From NCBI RefSeq assembly GCF_030272615.1, contig NC_081409.1, positions 21,518,260-21,582,259 of the forward strand: a stretch of DNA of 64,000 nucleotides. The letters run 5' to 3'. A model generated the notes under the pieces. It was not told the DNA's origin and did not search any database. It was given only the letters and a program-made list of their open reading frames with translations. The stretch comes from Cryptomeria japonica (taxonomy: Eukaryota; Streptophyta; Pinopsida; Cupressales; Cupressaceae). Numbering within the stretch: the first letter of the stretch is position 1; each line of letters opens with the position of its first letter. Below are positions 11,078-22,737 of the stretch, piece by piece. The position numbers were made by a program, and so were the translations under genes.

Positions 11078-11860
11078 CTCTAAGATGGCCTTGAATTTTG
11101 CTGGATCAGCTTTGATTCATCTTTTTGAGACAATGAATCCCAGGAGCTTCCCGGAGGTTACTCCAAAGACACATTTCTTGGGGTTTAATCTTACTTTATA
11201 TTTTTCCAACCGATCAAAGATGACTGAAAGTATGTCCAAATGTGTATCTCTGTCTATTGATTTTCCCAAGAGGTCATCAACATAATCTTCCACAGTAACG
11301 TGCATGAGATCATGAAAGATAGTAGTCATGGCTCTTTGATATGTAGCGCCTGCATTTTTTAGCCCAAAAGGCATGACATTCCAACAGAAAGTTCCCCAAG
11401 GACAAGTAAATGTCATTTTGTGCTGATCCTTGGATGCGATTTTTATTTGGTTATAACCAGAGAATCCATCCATCAAAGATAACATCACATGACCTGCTGT
11501 GAGATCGATGATCAAGTTAATATTTGGTAATGGAAAGTCATCCTTAGGACAAGCTTTGTTGATGTCTTTGAAATTTGCATATTCTGATGCTACGATTTGG
11601 TTTACTGACAGGCACTAAGTCAAAGATTCATTCAGGATAATCAATTGGGTGTATGAATCTGACATCCAATAATTTCTCAAGCTCTGCTTGACTAATAATG
11701 CCACTTGTGGATGCATCTTTCTTAATTTCTGTTTCACTGGTTTTGCCCCCGGTTTGACTGTCAAACGATGCATTACCAAATCTGGATCTAATCTAGGCAT
11801 ATCAGCGTACGACCATGCAAAATTAATTTATCGCTCTGTGAAGAAACTTATGAACTTTGA
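11078..11860 (-). pseudogene. E2 reverse transcriptase (broken)
   Basis: The clearest block is 11117-11515, reading LSLMDGFSGYNQIKIA, FTCPWGTFCWNVMPFGLKNA, GATYQRAMTTIF and EDYVDDLLGKS; YVDD is the polymerase active site. N-terminal RT sequence (HRLTVKPGAKPVKQKLRKMHP) lies at 11615-11800, separated by stops. RT would copy the element RNA to DNA in a virus-like particle. The split frames mean this copy cannot make the protein. Confidence 0.9.
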
Positions 11861-11875
11861 CCTTTTTGTCTCTAT

Positions 11876-12493
11876 CTAAGATTGAGTCGGGAATATGTTA
11901 TGTGGAATTTCTTCTGTACCGATGTTTGTTTTGATGGTCTCCTCTACCAACATAGATGATTTTTCTTCATATGATGCTGGGAGAATGTCGAGCCTTCCAT
12001 CTTCGGGTGCATTAGAGAGGTTTTCGCCCTCAGATACATCCTTTCTTTTTACTTTTTTGGGGTTAGACAACGCCATGACGTGGTTTTTGCCATAAGACCC
12101 TTGATTTGTTTTTATTTTTATGTTTTTGCAACTGGAAGGCCTGACACCCTCACCAAAATATGCCACGCTATTGAGTTCTATGGTGTATCCTGCTTTATGG
12201 TCCCCAGGGGGGAGATCATCTTGTATGCCTAGATAGTCAATAAAGGCTTCATCATTTTGGAATATGTCAAACTGTGCAGGTCCTTCATGGTCCCAATCAA
12301 TAAGTTGGTGGTGAACAAGGGGAAGGCCTTTGATGTCTTTGAAGTTAGCGGGGCTAAGAGTGAAGATGCAGTTATATTCAGGTATGTCAAGGTAGTCATC
12401 GAGGTGATCGTTGGCACTCTCCTCATCTGTCTTGATCATGAATGAATCCAAATTATCATCACTAGTAGCACATTCTAGGACAGGTGTTCTCAT
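11876..12493 (-). pseudogene. E2 pol linker between the G-patch-like segment and RT
   Basis: An open 205-codon stretch with acidic sequence (DDNLDSFMIKTDEESANDHL) and the motif SVAYFGEGVRPSSCKN. It lies in the position of the spacer between protease and RT. I do not recognise a domain in it. It is interrupted from the upstream segment by a stop near 12495-12515. Confidence 0.6.
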
Positions 12494-12516
12494 TCTATGT
12501 GATTTTGACCTAGAAC

Positions 12517-12975
12517 TTAGAAGAAAGGACTATGTGGGATCCTTAGGGGTTGTTTCTTGACCAACCTTGAATTTTCTATAAAATTCCTCTTCTTCTGTGG
12601 GTTCATCTGGTTCTCTGAATGTCTCGGTGAGTTCATAGTCATTGGAGGATTTGTCTGAATCCCATTCCATTCATTGGAGTTTGTGGAATAGCATTTCTCT
12701 TGTTGATTTTTGGGAGCTTTGATTTGTAATGCTTCTCCTGTCTTTTGAGTGTTTACCTTGAAAGTCATGAAACCAAGTCCTTTAGAGCGTTCCTTTTTGA
12801 ATGCCAATTCGGGTTGTAAAGGTTCAATGATGCCTTCCTTTCTTAAGCCAAGAGGACTTTTGCCATCATACCCAAATTTTTGTACGATCTTGAATCCTTT
12901 GCCATACTTTTCACATGGTAGGCTGATGTGATCTTGTGTATCATTTTCAGGGTCTTTGTAAAGCATTTTGTACAA
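12517..12975 (-). pseudogene. G-patch-like segment of E2 pol
   Basis: The segment (about residues 20-75 of this piece) reads YGKGFKIVQKFGYDGKSPLG, then LRKEGIIEPLQPELAFKKE and RSKGLGF. The spacing of aromatic and Gly residues (G-Y-x-G-x-x-x-L-G-L-x-x-x-G-I-x-x-P-L and a final K-G-L-G-F) fits a G-patch, a short nucleic-acid-associated motif found in RNA-processing proteins and in the polyproteins of some retroelements. It lies after the protease and before RT. The assignment is by motif reading only. Confidence 0.65.
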
Positions 12976-13044
12976 GTCTTCTTCTTCTAGTTTACCCCAT
13001 CTTTGAAAGACAGTAGGGTCCCATTTGAGTATAATGATAGATAC

Positions 13045-13640
13045 CTACTTATTAGGATGTGGTCTTCCATATTCTTTTGGTGAACTCATAACTTGTTGTA
13101 AGCACATGGTTTGATTCAAAGTGTATTCACCCATGCCCTTGTTCTGAAATTTCCCTTTAAGCTCACCTTGTTTTGATGTTGAAGGTTTTAATGATTCAGG
13201 ATCAATGTATGCAGAAGAAGGGACAACTTCCCTATTACTTGGAATGATCGTCTCAGTTTTCGGTCTCAAGTTATTGCAGTATATGAATGGATTAGGATCA
13301 CTATTAACTGTTATTTCAAATCCATTGTGAGGAAACTTAATGCATTGGTGATATGTAGATGGGACTGCCCTCATTTCATGATTCCAAGGACGTCCTAGTA
13401 ATATATTGTATGTGAGATCCAAGTCTAGGACTTGACAAACCACATCCTTTGTAACTAGCCCAACTTTGAGAGGCAAGGTGACTGTGCCTTTGGATGAACG
13501 CTCTTCATCATCATATGCCTTAATGGTAATTTTGTTTGTAGAATTCATAGCTTTATCAAAATATCCCAATTGTTTAATAGTGCTCAATGTACAAATGTTC
13601 AGACCTGCTCCTCCATCTATCAGGACTCATTTTATTCTAT
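13045..13640 (-). pseudogene. E2 aspartic protease
   Basis: Minus-strand reading from about 13625 gives LIDGGAGLNICTLSTIKQLG, where DGGA stands in the place of the usual D-T/S-G-A. It is followed by TIKAYDDEERSSKGTVTLP, VLDLDLTYNILLGRPW and YHQCIKFP. This is the retropepsin order (active site, flap, then ILLGRPW). A TGA directly precedes VLIDGGAG, so the frame is broken from gag. The protease would cut the polyprotein. Confidence 0.85.
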
Positions 13641-13761
13641 GTTTGTGTATGAAGGCTTCAATGTGTAATGGTGCATTATGTGGTTGACTTACGGAGGCGT
13701 CGTCAACTTCTGTGAATGTAAGGGAGTTTGGAACAAAAAGGTATCCCACCATGGATTGAAA

Positions 13762-16191
13762 CTAGTCCATGTTCAGATCAGTAGGGATAGAAGTGTCTCT
13801 CAAGATTTTGTCAAGAATGGCTTTATGTGCGGGGGATATGCGTAAGAGCTCAAGGATTGAGATAAGTGTGGGTGTCTTCCCTAACTGTTCTACAAGGTCA
13901 TACTCAGGTTTGGTTGATGAGGAAGCAGTGTTTTTAGCTGGAGCACCTTGCAAAGTGAATTTACCTTGGTGAGTTGTAACATTACATTTAGAGGTAGGTT
14001 TGGAAGAAGATCCAATGCCTTTTAGGACAATCTTGGGTCTTTGGGTAGAATTCTCAGGCATTTTGTCCTTGATGATAATGGTAGAGACATAATTGTCCAT
14101 CGAAATGTGATTGATAGTTGAATCATAGTTATAAGGTGCTCTGGTATAGTTGGTTTGGTCATCTATGGCTGTAGCTTTTCCCTTGTCATGTTTTGGGAAT
14201 GGTTCCTTAAACATCTCATGTTCTTGATTGGATGAGTGTCCTTGAATCTCAATGTCACCTCTATCAATAAGATCTTGTATGATGCTCTTCAGTCGATGAC
14301 AATTACCTATTTTATGACCTTTTCTCTTATGAAATTCACAATATTCGTAATCATTCCACCAATTTGGTTTGACCATTGGCTCATATGGAGGAAAATCTAG
14401 AATTGTGATTATCTTGTTTGCCACTAGCTTTTTGAAAACAGACTCAAGTGGTTCTCCCAATGGAGTGTACTTCCTTCTTGACTTTGAAGTTGTTTGAGTA
14501 TTCACTTGATTGTTTGTAGAACTTGATCCAGAAAAAATGATTTTGGGTCGTACTGTATTGGCATCCACAACACCAACATTGACTGTGTTCTTGTTTTTAT
14601 TCCAAAATCTTGGCTTATCTTTTCCTTTAAAGTCATCTTTGTTTTCCTTGAATATCTTAATGACTCCTTGTTCCATTAGTACTTTCTCTGTTGCTAAGCC
14701 TTTTTCAATAATGTCTTTGAAGGTGGACAAATGAGCTTTTCTTAGGTCATAACCAATGTCTTTGCTAACATTCTGAGTGAACATCTCTACCATTTGTTTT
14801 TGTGGAATTTCACAAGAGCATCTGCTGGCTAGATTTCTACATCTTTGTAAAAATGATGAAAAAGATTCTCCTTCCTTTTGCTTGGTGTTGCACAAGGTAG
14901 TGACTGATATGTCTATCTCTATGCTGCATGAGAAATGTTGGATAAATGCCTCTGCTAAGTTACCCTAAGACTTAATACTAGGTGGAAGTTGGGAGAGCCA
15001 TTCCATAGCTTGATCACCTAAGCTTTGTGGGAATAATCTCATCAAATATGTCTCTTCTGTTGTTACCTCAATGCAAGATGTGAAAAACTATCTTATGTGT
15101 GCCTTAGGATCCCCTTTGCCTCTGTATTTATCAAACTTAGGTGTCACAAAGTGTGTAGGAAATGGAGGCATTGGAATGCTTTTGTCAAATGGATAGGGAC
15201 ATATGTCTCTCATAGTCTAAGTTGGCTTCGGTGTATTTATGTCCTCCATTTTCTTTTGTAAGTCCTTGATTTGTTGTTCCAAATTATTCTTAGGTGGAGA
15301 TCGACTTCTTGGACCAAACCCCATGCCTGAACCACCGGGTGGAGGAGGAGCATGTTGCATATATGGATGATATTGATCATACACATGTTCATATGGCGGA
15401 GGTCTATAATGATGCTATGTATATGGACCACTTGGTATAGAGTCATGGTGAGGAATGGAATATCTAATTTGTCTTTGTATACCGTACTCTATAGGAATGC
15501 CATGAGTTTGTTCTAGTGTGTTGCCCCCAAATTTGACACGGGGTTTCCTTGTGTCCAAATTTTGAACATTCCTTTGAATATCCAATTGCCTTGGTGATTG
15601 GTCCTTAGCATCGGTATGTGATTGAGTATATTTTTCTGCATAAGACCTCCATAATGGTCTGCAAAGGTGAGTATCATATGCTTGACCATGTGTATGTGCG
15701 ACCTTTGGTTTTTGAAACAAAGATGATGGTGATTCAAGCACAAGATGTGGTCCTCTATTGCCTCCACTATTAGGCCTCTTTTGATCCACGTTGAGGTGAG
15801 GTTGTTGCAAAGGTTGATTTTCCATTATTTGAGACATGTCAAAATCATGAGGGATCTTGGCTCCACTTTGTGCCATCACTTGTAAGAAGTATTGTCTATC
15901 CCTTCTCATTATTTCCTCAACCAATCGATTGAAACGGGGATCCATAATGGTGTCTTCCACTTCTGCTGAATGTACAAAAAAGTTGTCCATATTGTCATTG
16001 TGTGTATCATTGTTGTTTGTAGTGTCCATGTGCTCAACATTTGGAATGTTTCTATAAGCATCCATGTCAGGTAGTGTAGTATGATCAGAATTGAAAAAGA
16101 TATCATTGTCATATTTATAGGAACTCATGTTTGTGGACTCTTGAGCCTCTTTAGTTTCTCTCCTAGATTTTTTGGAATGGGTTTCAACCAT
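13762..16191 (-). pseudogene. E2 gag (broken)
   Basis: The N-terminal 258-codon piece (15415-16191) begins MVETHSKKSRRETKEA and is polar, with Asp/Asn-rich stretches. The next part (14896-15236) is readable only across stops and matches the gag capsid-like fold (AEAFIQHF near 14950). The piece 13762-14895 reads EGESFSSFLQRCRNLASRC and later YCEFHKRKGHKIGNCHRL followed by IQDLIDRGDI, a zinc-binding knuckle-like arrangement typical of Tat/Athila gag. Several stops and a frameshift make it a pseudogene. Gag would package the element RNA. Confidence 0.85.
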
Positions 16192-16684
16192 GAACTAGGT
16201 ATTGACCAAGATGTGTGAGACTAGATGAAAATGGAAAGAGTATGGAAGACCAAGAGTTGGATGGAATGCAAATGAATCTGAAGTTTACTTGCAATGTCCA
16301 AAGTGTAAGACCAAGTATGTATGTAGTAGAGTAGGTGTGACTTCCAAAGAGATGATAGTTTATCTTGATGAGGTAAGTTGACCTTGACTCTAAGTAAGAC
16401 CAAATGAGACCCAAAGGTGATAGACCTTGATGAGGGACCACTTAGCAAAATGTTGTTGTATGTAGTGGGTTGACAAAGTATGATGAGGACAAGAAAGTGA
16501 CCTTTTGACTCAAGTTTAGACAAATGTGAATGTAATGTAAGGTGTAAAGCAATGATGGACTTTGTGAGACCCAAAGATAGGTTGAATGCTAGATGAAAAC
16601 CCAGAGAGATACCTAGGAAGCTCAATAAGTCTGAAACTGACTGTTCCTTGTTTGCTGGATTATGAAAGTTTTCAATTCTGAACA

Positions 16685-16910
16685 CAGACGTGCTTGTATA
16701 CTTCATAGATGCGCTCAAATGACATAGATGCTATTCTGTCAGACACAAACGCGTTTAAATGACACAGACGTGGTTCTGTCAGACACAGATGCATTGATGA
16801 GATGTTGTAAGTGCAATGTTGCTCAAGAGAACACAGACGCGTTTCTGCCCTTCATAGACGTGGTTACATGACACAGACGCGGGTCTGTTAGACACAGACA
16901 TGTTTCTGAA
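16685..16910. repeat. ACAGACGCG word repeats, leader of E2
   Basis: Words such as ACACAGACGCGTTT, ACACAGACGTGGTTCTG and CATAGATGCG recur about ten times at 15-30 bp spacing. Similar words recur at 18090-18370 (same strand) and, in complementary form, in the 3' region near 4250-4470. Confidence 0.75.
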
Positions 16911-18089
16911 AACTTTGTGCAATTTTTCTAATCTATGAAGTGACTTGTTGCGACCAAATCTGAATTTTTGACTATTTTTCGTGACAAGAGGACACAATGT
17001 TGATGAAGACTCAATGTTTGCAAGTGTTTAGACTCAAAATGACTCAATGAAAAGTGTGATGTTTGATGTAAAAATGTTTTGCATACACTTGAAGACACAA
17101 AAGACACAATGTTTTGATTTATGGGTGTTGAATGTTTGATTGTTTAAAATAAGTCAAGCACAATTCCTATGGCTGGCCAGGACAATAGTTGTTGATTCCC
17201 ACATGAGGCTACACTATTCAGAGCGGATACTTAGATGCTTGACCCCACTGGCTCCACTCTCAACACTCACTTCTCGGGGTAGCCAAGTATCAGTCCCCAT
17301 GAAAACTCCCCGTGGTGAACTTTGTATCTCTACTAAGAACCGTATGTGTGTGGGCCGCTCTAGAGGTCCGACCTCCTACCCCAACAACTAGAAGGATTTT
17401 GGCTTCTAAAAAGAAAAGGTGCTAGTAAGGGCATCAGCTCGTGTGGCCATACATGCGACACTTCCAGCTCTGTAAATACAGAAAACTCCCAGCCGGTAGG
17501 GGTTATGCCCTACAATTGATCAAATAAATTTGATCAAACGGGTTTATGGGGAGACATAGTGTTGGGATGAACTAATCAACACATGTTATCCATAGTTTTC
17601 ACCATGGATACAATTGTTTATAGTGGTTCAGAAGAGGTGGGTTTTTCTCACTACCACTTGGGTCGTTCTCTCCTCACTAGTAGTCATAATGACCACATGG
17701 GGAGATAGACCCTCTAGAGATTAAACAAAAAGAGCCCATTGCTCAAGACACAAAAGACACTGGTTCAATTTTAGTGCACCAATTGAAGTGTTTGCTAGTC
17801 TATAAAAATAAGGCACACAATAAAGATAAAAAACTCTTGCCAAAATTTTGCAACAAAGATTTGTTAGTAGTTTTGCAATAATACCCCTCCTGCAAGCACA
17901 CAAGTTAGGTAAATTTTAGATCCAAAAGAATTTGTGTAATAGGAGCCTTCAACAATGCGATTTCTTTTCTTCTTTTGCTTTCAAGACAAGCTGCACCAAT
18001 TTCGTTAGCTAGATCTAAAGATGTTAGCTCAATATAAACCTGATTTGAAATCCGAATGACGAAAAACCAGATCAAAGAAATGAAAATGC

Positions 18090-18370
18090 AACAACTGCAC
18101 ACAAACGCGGTTATCAGAAACACAAACACGATTAGATTTGACACAGACGTGGTTCCTGAACACATACGCAATTAGATCTAACACAAACACGGTTCCTAAA
18201 CATAGACGTGGTTCCTAAAAACAGACGTGACTAGGGAACATAGATGCATTTCCTGGAATCTGCAAAAAAAATAAAATACTATCGAAGGCGCAGATGCAAT
18301 TTTAGATGTCACAAACGCGACAAAAAATCAAAAACGCGATCCGAAAGTACGCAGATGCGAAAATATCAAA
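18090..18370. repeat. ACAAACGCGGTT word repeats next to the E2 PBS
   Basis: At least ten degenerate copies of ACACAAACGCGGTT / ACACAGACGTGGTTCC, with CpG often changed to CpA or TpG. It is the second field of the same word family as 16685-16910. Confidence 0.75.
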
Positions 18371-18450
18371 ATATTGTAGAAATGTCAGATCTGCAACTTC
18401 AAAAACACAAAATCTACAACAAAAGATGTTAAATGCAAAAAGGGACAAGC

Positions 18451-18468
18451 ATCCCATCGGGCATGCCA
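18451..18468 (-). promoter_or_regulatory. Putative primer binding site of E2
   Basis: On the minus strand the LTR end CCGTATACA is followed by three bases (TTT) and then TGGCATGCCCGATGGGAT. Starting with TGG, complementary to the tRNA CCA end, and the 3-base gap equal to that of E11 support a PBS. I cannot name the tRNA from memory with confidence. Confidence 0.55.
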
Positions 18469-18471
18469 AAA

Positions 18472-19260
18472 TGTATACGGTGAAAGTGGAAACAACAATA
18501 TTGAAAGACTAAATAGATTCAACCACAAAACCCTAGCCTAACAACAACAAAGATCCACCATAACATATGAAGATTACCTAAGACAATGCAAATCAAATAA
18601 AATCACAAAGATTATACCATCACATGTCCAATAGGGTTTGAATCTCCATTCTTCCTATCTCCATTGATCTTGCTTGATATATTTGCTCTCAGATTTAATG
18701 TGCACAAGAGCTCAACAAAGAACAAAAATGTGGTTGCAAGTAGGATCGCATATGAAAGTTCAAAGGCGTAGTGTAGTTGAATAATCATCGGGGTGCATCA
18801 TTGAGGGTTTGATAATGAAGAAAGCATCTCCTTATATAGAAGACACAATAAGAAATAGAGGGATAAGATTGAGAGGTGTAAAAGATAAATGGTCGGCTAT
18901 GATTAGAGGGTAGGTAGAGGAAATAATAAAATAATGAGAGGGTAGGTAGTGTATGAATTAAGAGATGGATGACATGTGTCATGGGTAGAAAAGGCTAATG
19001 AATTAATTAAATAAATAAAGATTTATTTAATTAATAGAAGAAGTGGGATCAATTAAATAAATAAAATATTTATTTAATTTAGGAAAAGGGATAATTTAAA
19101 TAAATAAAGTATTTATTTAAATGAGAAATAAGGCTAGAAGAGGATAAATGAATTAATTAAATAAATAAAGATTTACTCAATTAATAGAAGAATTAGGCTA
19201 AGATAATTAAATAAATAAAGATATTTATTTAATTAGACATGACAATTTTAGGTGTCTACA
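18472..19260 (-). repeat. 5' LTR of E2
   Basis: 789 bp, TGTAGACACC to CGTATACA on the minus strand. It shares 18639-19260 with the truncated 3' LTR at 3089-3717. Blocks of AATTAAATAAATAAAG alternate with TTTATTTAATT and form several local inverted repeats. Confidence 0.85.
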
Positions 19261-19706
19261 CATATATATCTATATATGTACACATATATGTGTATATATA
19301 TATATAGACATACAAACACACACACATACATATATATACATATACATACATATATATACATATACATATACATACACATACATATATATACATATACATG
19401 TATGTATATGTATGTATATATATATATACACACACACATACATATACATACATATACATATACATATACACACACACATACACACATATATATATACATA
19501 CATATACATACACACACACACATATATGTATGTATATGTCTATATATGTGTATATATATGTATATATATACATTCACTCACACACACATATATGTATGTA
19601 TACACACACACACACATATATACATACATATATATCTATATATCTATATATATGCATGTATATGTCTGTGTGTGTACACACACACACACACACATATATA
19701 TAAATA
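19261..19706. repeat. Compound TA/CA/TACA microsatellite
   Basis: About 440 bp of mixed (TA)n, (CA)n, (TACA)n and (TATG)n starting directly at the E2 end. All open frames on both strands here (Tyr/Ile/His/Thr runs) are artefacts of the repeat. Confidence 0.97.
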
Positions 19707-19708
19707 TA

Positions 19709-21085
19709 CCACGTTGGGAACCTACACACAATAAGATGATACTCTGTAGTAGTATGTGAAAATGATTACAATGGGGAATGCACATGCATTTGGGCGCACT
19801 GCCTAGAGCTCACTTCTCAAAAGATAATGACTCGAAAGGCTACAACCCTGAGGGAAGTCTCATTGAGTTACAATAAGATTTAGACTACAATCCATAAGGA
19901 ATGAACTACAATAATAGCATTTGCAAATGCCCGATGACAGTTCCAGTTAAGCACAACTGTCTACTCTACAACACCAATCTCTTCTCAATACACCACACCA
20001 AAAGATGAATCCTTGTCCATACATACACCACTCTCTGATAATGCAGACACAACCTTGATACCCATATTACAAGACAATATCACCTATTTATACAATTCAT
20101 CAACCTTGACAACAAGGTCGGCTAAACCCTCAACTCACAATTACAAAATTACATCAAATGATACAAAGATCGACTACCAGACCAATATAATGATATACGT
20201 GACATAACATAGACCTAAATCAAATCTCCAAACACACAACACCACCATAAATCACACCAGGATCAACCGCAACATGCTGCACCACCAAGAAAACCACATA
20301 GCACGAAGAACATCACTAGTTCAACAAAATCACCAAGAACTCGGACAACAATTAATGTGGATAGTAAAAAAAATATGACATACTTAGGAAACACCAGCAA
20401 GAACATCCGAATCATCAGTAATAGTTGCACTCACACTACTTATGAAATCTTCATCTGTCAATGTCTTAAACTCAAGAACACTCAAACAACAACAACTGTC
20501 ATGAAGAAAGATAACTTGCCGAGCACCAAATCATGAACCATCTGCAATCAAGATTCACAGGATGATCCCCAACAATCTCCCAAAATATTTGATCAAGATC
20601 TAATCACAAGAATATACCAGAGGAAATACTGAACTCTGCAAAGCACTAATTGGAAAAACAAATTGCAAAACCGGATCATATGGTATGATCAATAAAGCTT
20701 CTTGGATCACCAAAACCAATATAGAAAGATATACATATACTAGAGATACTCCATACACCAAACCGTGATCACAATAGACTAATTTGCAATCATCGGAGCA
20801 AGAATATGTTGACATCAATGACAACAACATATCCTAGCAGCAACAATGTCTAACAATCTTCAACAACTAAAACAAATGTATGATGATATCAATAAAATTT
20901 TACAAGACAGCTATCAATGTGACTTGTCATTGTCCTTTCAAAAATCAAATGCTAATACATAAAAATGTCATGTCAAGTGTCAAAAGTAACTAAAATTATT
21001 GTAGCTACTAGACACTTGAAGTCACGTACAATTGTATTTAATTCTTATTGATTCCTTTGGCATCAATGACAACATATGTTCAACA
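19709..21085 (-). repeat. 3' LTR of E3
   Basis: On the minus strand it starts TGTTGAACATATGTTGTCATTGATGCC (first part TGTTGAACATATG), directly after a purine-rich tract. The downstream boundary near 19709 is approximate, placed where the sequence changes to microsatellite (GGTTCCCAACGTGG end). No protein is encoded; the small frames are chance. Confidence 0.6.
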
Positions 21086-21100
21086 TTCTCCCCCTTTTTC
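21086..21100 (-). promoter_or_regulatory. Polypurine tract of E3
   Basis: On the minus strand it reads GAAAAAGGGGGAGAA immediately before TGTTGAACAT, as expected at a copia 3' LTR. Confidence 0.8.
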
Positions 21101-21539
21101 ATTCATGTCAAACAACAAAATGTTTCCAATACAAACCTATGAGCAATACATCATAACAATCCAAGTCTATTGGGGGCTCTATATTTGTTTTTGTAAAAGG
21201 CTTTTGAGAATTTTGGTTTCCTTACACTATAAACCTTTTTCCTTGAGAGAGACAACATTTTGGATTCCTTTATCCTCCTTTGACAACAATGGTGAAGGAA
21301 AATAAATATCAATATTGGCTTCCTTTCTCCACAACCACTAATTCTCCTTCTCTTTCTCTCACTCCACCTATTTGTATACTAACACTCTTTGCAAAACTAC
21401 CAATACCACTTGTAGTAGGGAGTTAACAGTCCCCCTCAACTTGTACTTCCTCTTGAATCAAGAGGAGGGAGAAACCACTTCCAAAATCTGCTTGAGATAG
21501 TAAAATGTGTCCTTTAAAAGAGGCTCTCCAAGATGTTAG

Positions 21540-22737
21540 CAATTTTCTCCTTTGTCTCAACATATTCTAATTTTAATTATTTGTCTACAAAATTCTCTCT
21601 TAAGAAGTAGTGTTTAATTGAAATATGTTCTATCCTTGAATTAGTTACCAAATTCGTTGAGATGTTTATAACGCTTGTGTTGTCAAAAAGAATGGAAATA
21701 TGCTCAACAAATTCTATTTTCATTTCTTTTAAATTTTGTTTCATCCATAGAACATAGGTGCAACAAGAAACTATTGCAATATGCTCTGATTATGTTGTAG
21801 ATATGGATATTGAGTCCTGCTTTTTTCTTAGCCAAGATACAAGACTGTCACCAAGGAAGAAATATTTGCAACTTGTTTTCTTCCTGTCATCTACACTTGT
21901 TGCCCAATTTGCATCTATGTATGAGGTCAATTTGAACTTTTCACTTCTAGGATGCCACAAACAGAAATCCATTGTAGCCTTTAAATATTTGAATATTCTT
22001 TTTACTACTTTGACATGGGTTTCCTTAAGTTATTCTTGAAACCTAGCCACCATACCAGTGTTTGCATTATATCCAATCTAGAAGCAATTACATATAGTAG
22101 GCTACCAATCATTGACCTATACAAGGTCTGATTTTATGGAGTAGAATCACCATCTTTGTGAGCAATTTACACCCAGTAACCATTGGTGTATTTACCTATT
22201 TGCAATCTTCCATCTTAAACTTATTCGGTATTTCTTTTATATACTTGGTTTGAGAAATGAATATTCCTTTTTTCTAACTCAGAGTTTTGTAAAATAAGAA
22301 AGAAGGATAACTCACCAAGCATTGATATTTCATATTATTTAAAAAAAACAAAAATTAATTGCACATTAAACATCACTACTACCTCCAAAAATAATTTCAT
22401 CCATATAAACAACAACAATCAGAAATTGATTGCCTTCATTTTTAATGTATAGATTGTTGTTCATGCTACCTTTATTGAAACCTTGTTGTTGTAGATACTT
22501 GTCTAATCTTGAATACCATGCTTTGGGAACTTGTTCGAGTCCATAGAGGGCCTTCTTTAGTCTCCATACCAAATCTAATTTTTTATGAAAGCTAAAACCC
22601 TTATATTTGTTCAACATATACTTCTTCTAGCTCTCCATTTAGAAACATTGGTTTGACATCCATCTAATACACTTTAACGTTCGTGAATGATGATAAATCT
22701 AGAAAAATTCTATTTACTTCCAATATTTCTATCTATA
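21540..22737 (-). pseudogene. E3 RT C-terminal part and RNase H
   Basis: 22366-22617 reads WRLKKALYGLEQVPKAWYSR, LDKYLQQQGF and VVVYMDEIIFGG; the copia active site YVDDIIFG has become YMDEIIFG. 21790-21972 reads LTSYIDANWATSVDDRKKTS and CKYFFLGDSLVSWLRKKQ, the copia RNase H (DADWA...SWxSKKQ). Between them the frame is broken. The changed second Asp of the polymerase motif and the stops make the product inactive. Confidence 0.88.

Larger units (their letters stand above)
16192..18450 (-). other. E2 5' leader, noncoding
   Basis: About 2.2 kb between PBS and gag. It holds two fields of ACAGACGCGTTT-like words (about 16685-16910 and 18090-18370) and a GC-richer unrecognised block at about 17136-17500. 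The short frames in it (16221-16718, 17140-17391, 17905-18171, 18244-18512) have no domain features. A leader of this length, longer than gag's own first piece, is compatible with Tat elements that carry extra sequence upstream of gag. Confidence 0.6.
3089..19260 (-). mobile_element. E2: Tat-type Ty3/gypsy retrotransposon, broken
   Basis: On the minus strand the order is 5' LTR (19260 to 18472), PBS, leader, gag, protease, a G-patch-like segment, RT, RNase H, a second RNase H, integrase, a long 3' region with an antisense PMD frame, a polypurine tract and the 3' LTR. The second RNase H and the long extra-frame-bearing 3' region are features of the plant Tat group. Coding regions have multiple stops and frameshifts, so the copy is defective. 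The 3' LTR lacks its last ~167 bp relative to the 5' LTR because E1 adjoins it; insertion of E1 into E2 is inferred. Confidence 0.85.

Noticed and set aside
17140-17391. Possible rRNA or small host gene in the GC-rich block
   Set aside because: I recognise no rRNA core sequence or protein domain, and the block lies inside the E2 leader.
19248-19759. Several 80-160 codon frames on both strands
   Set aside because: They are translations of a TA/CA microsatellite and consist of Tyr, Ile, His, Thr and Cys runs.
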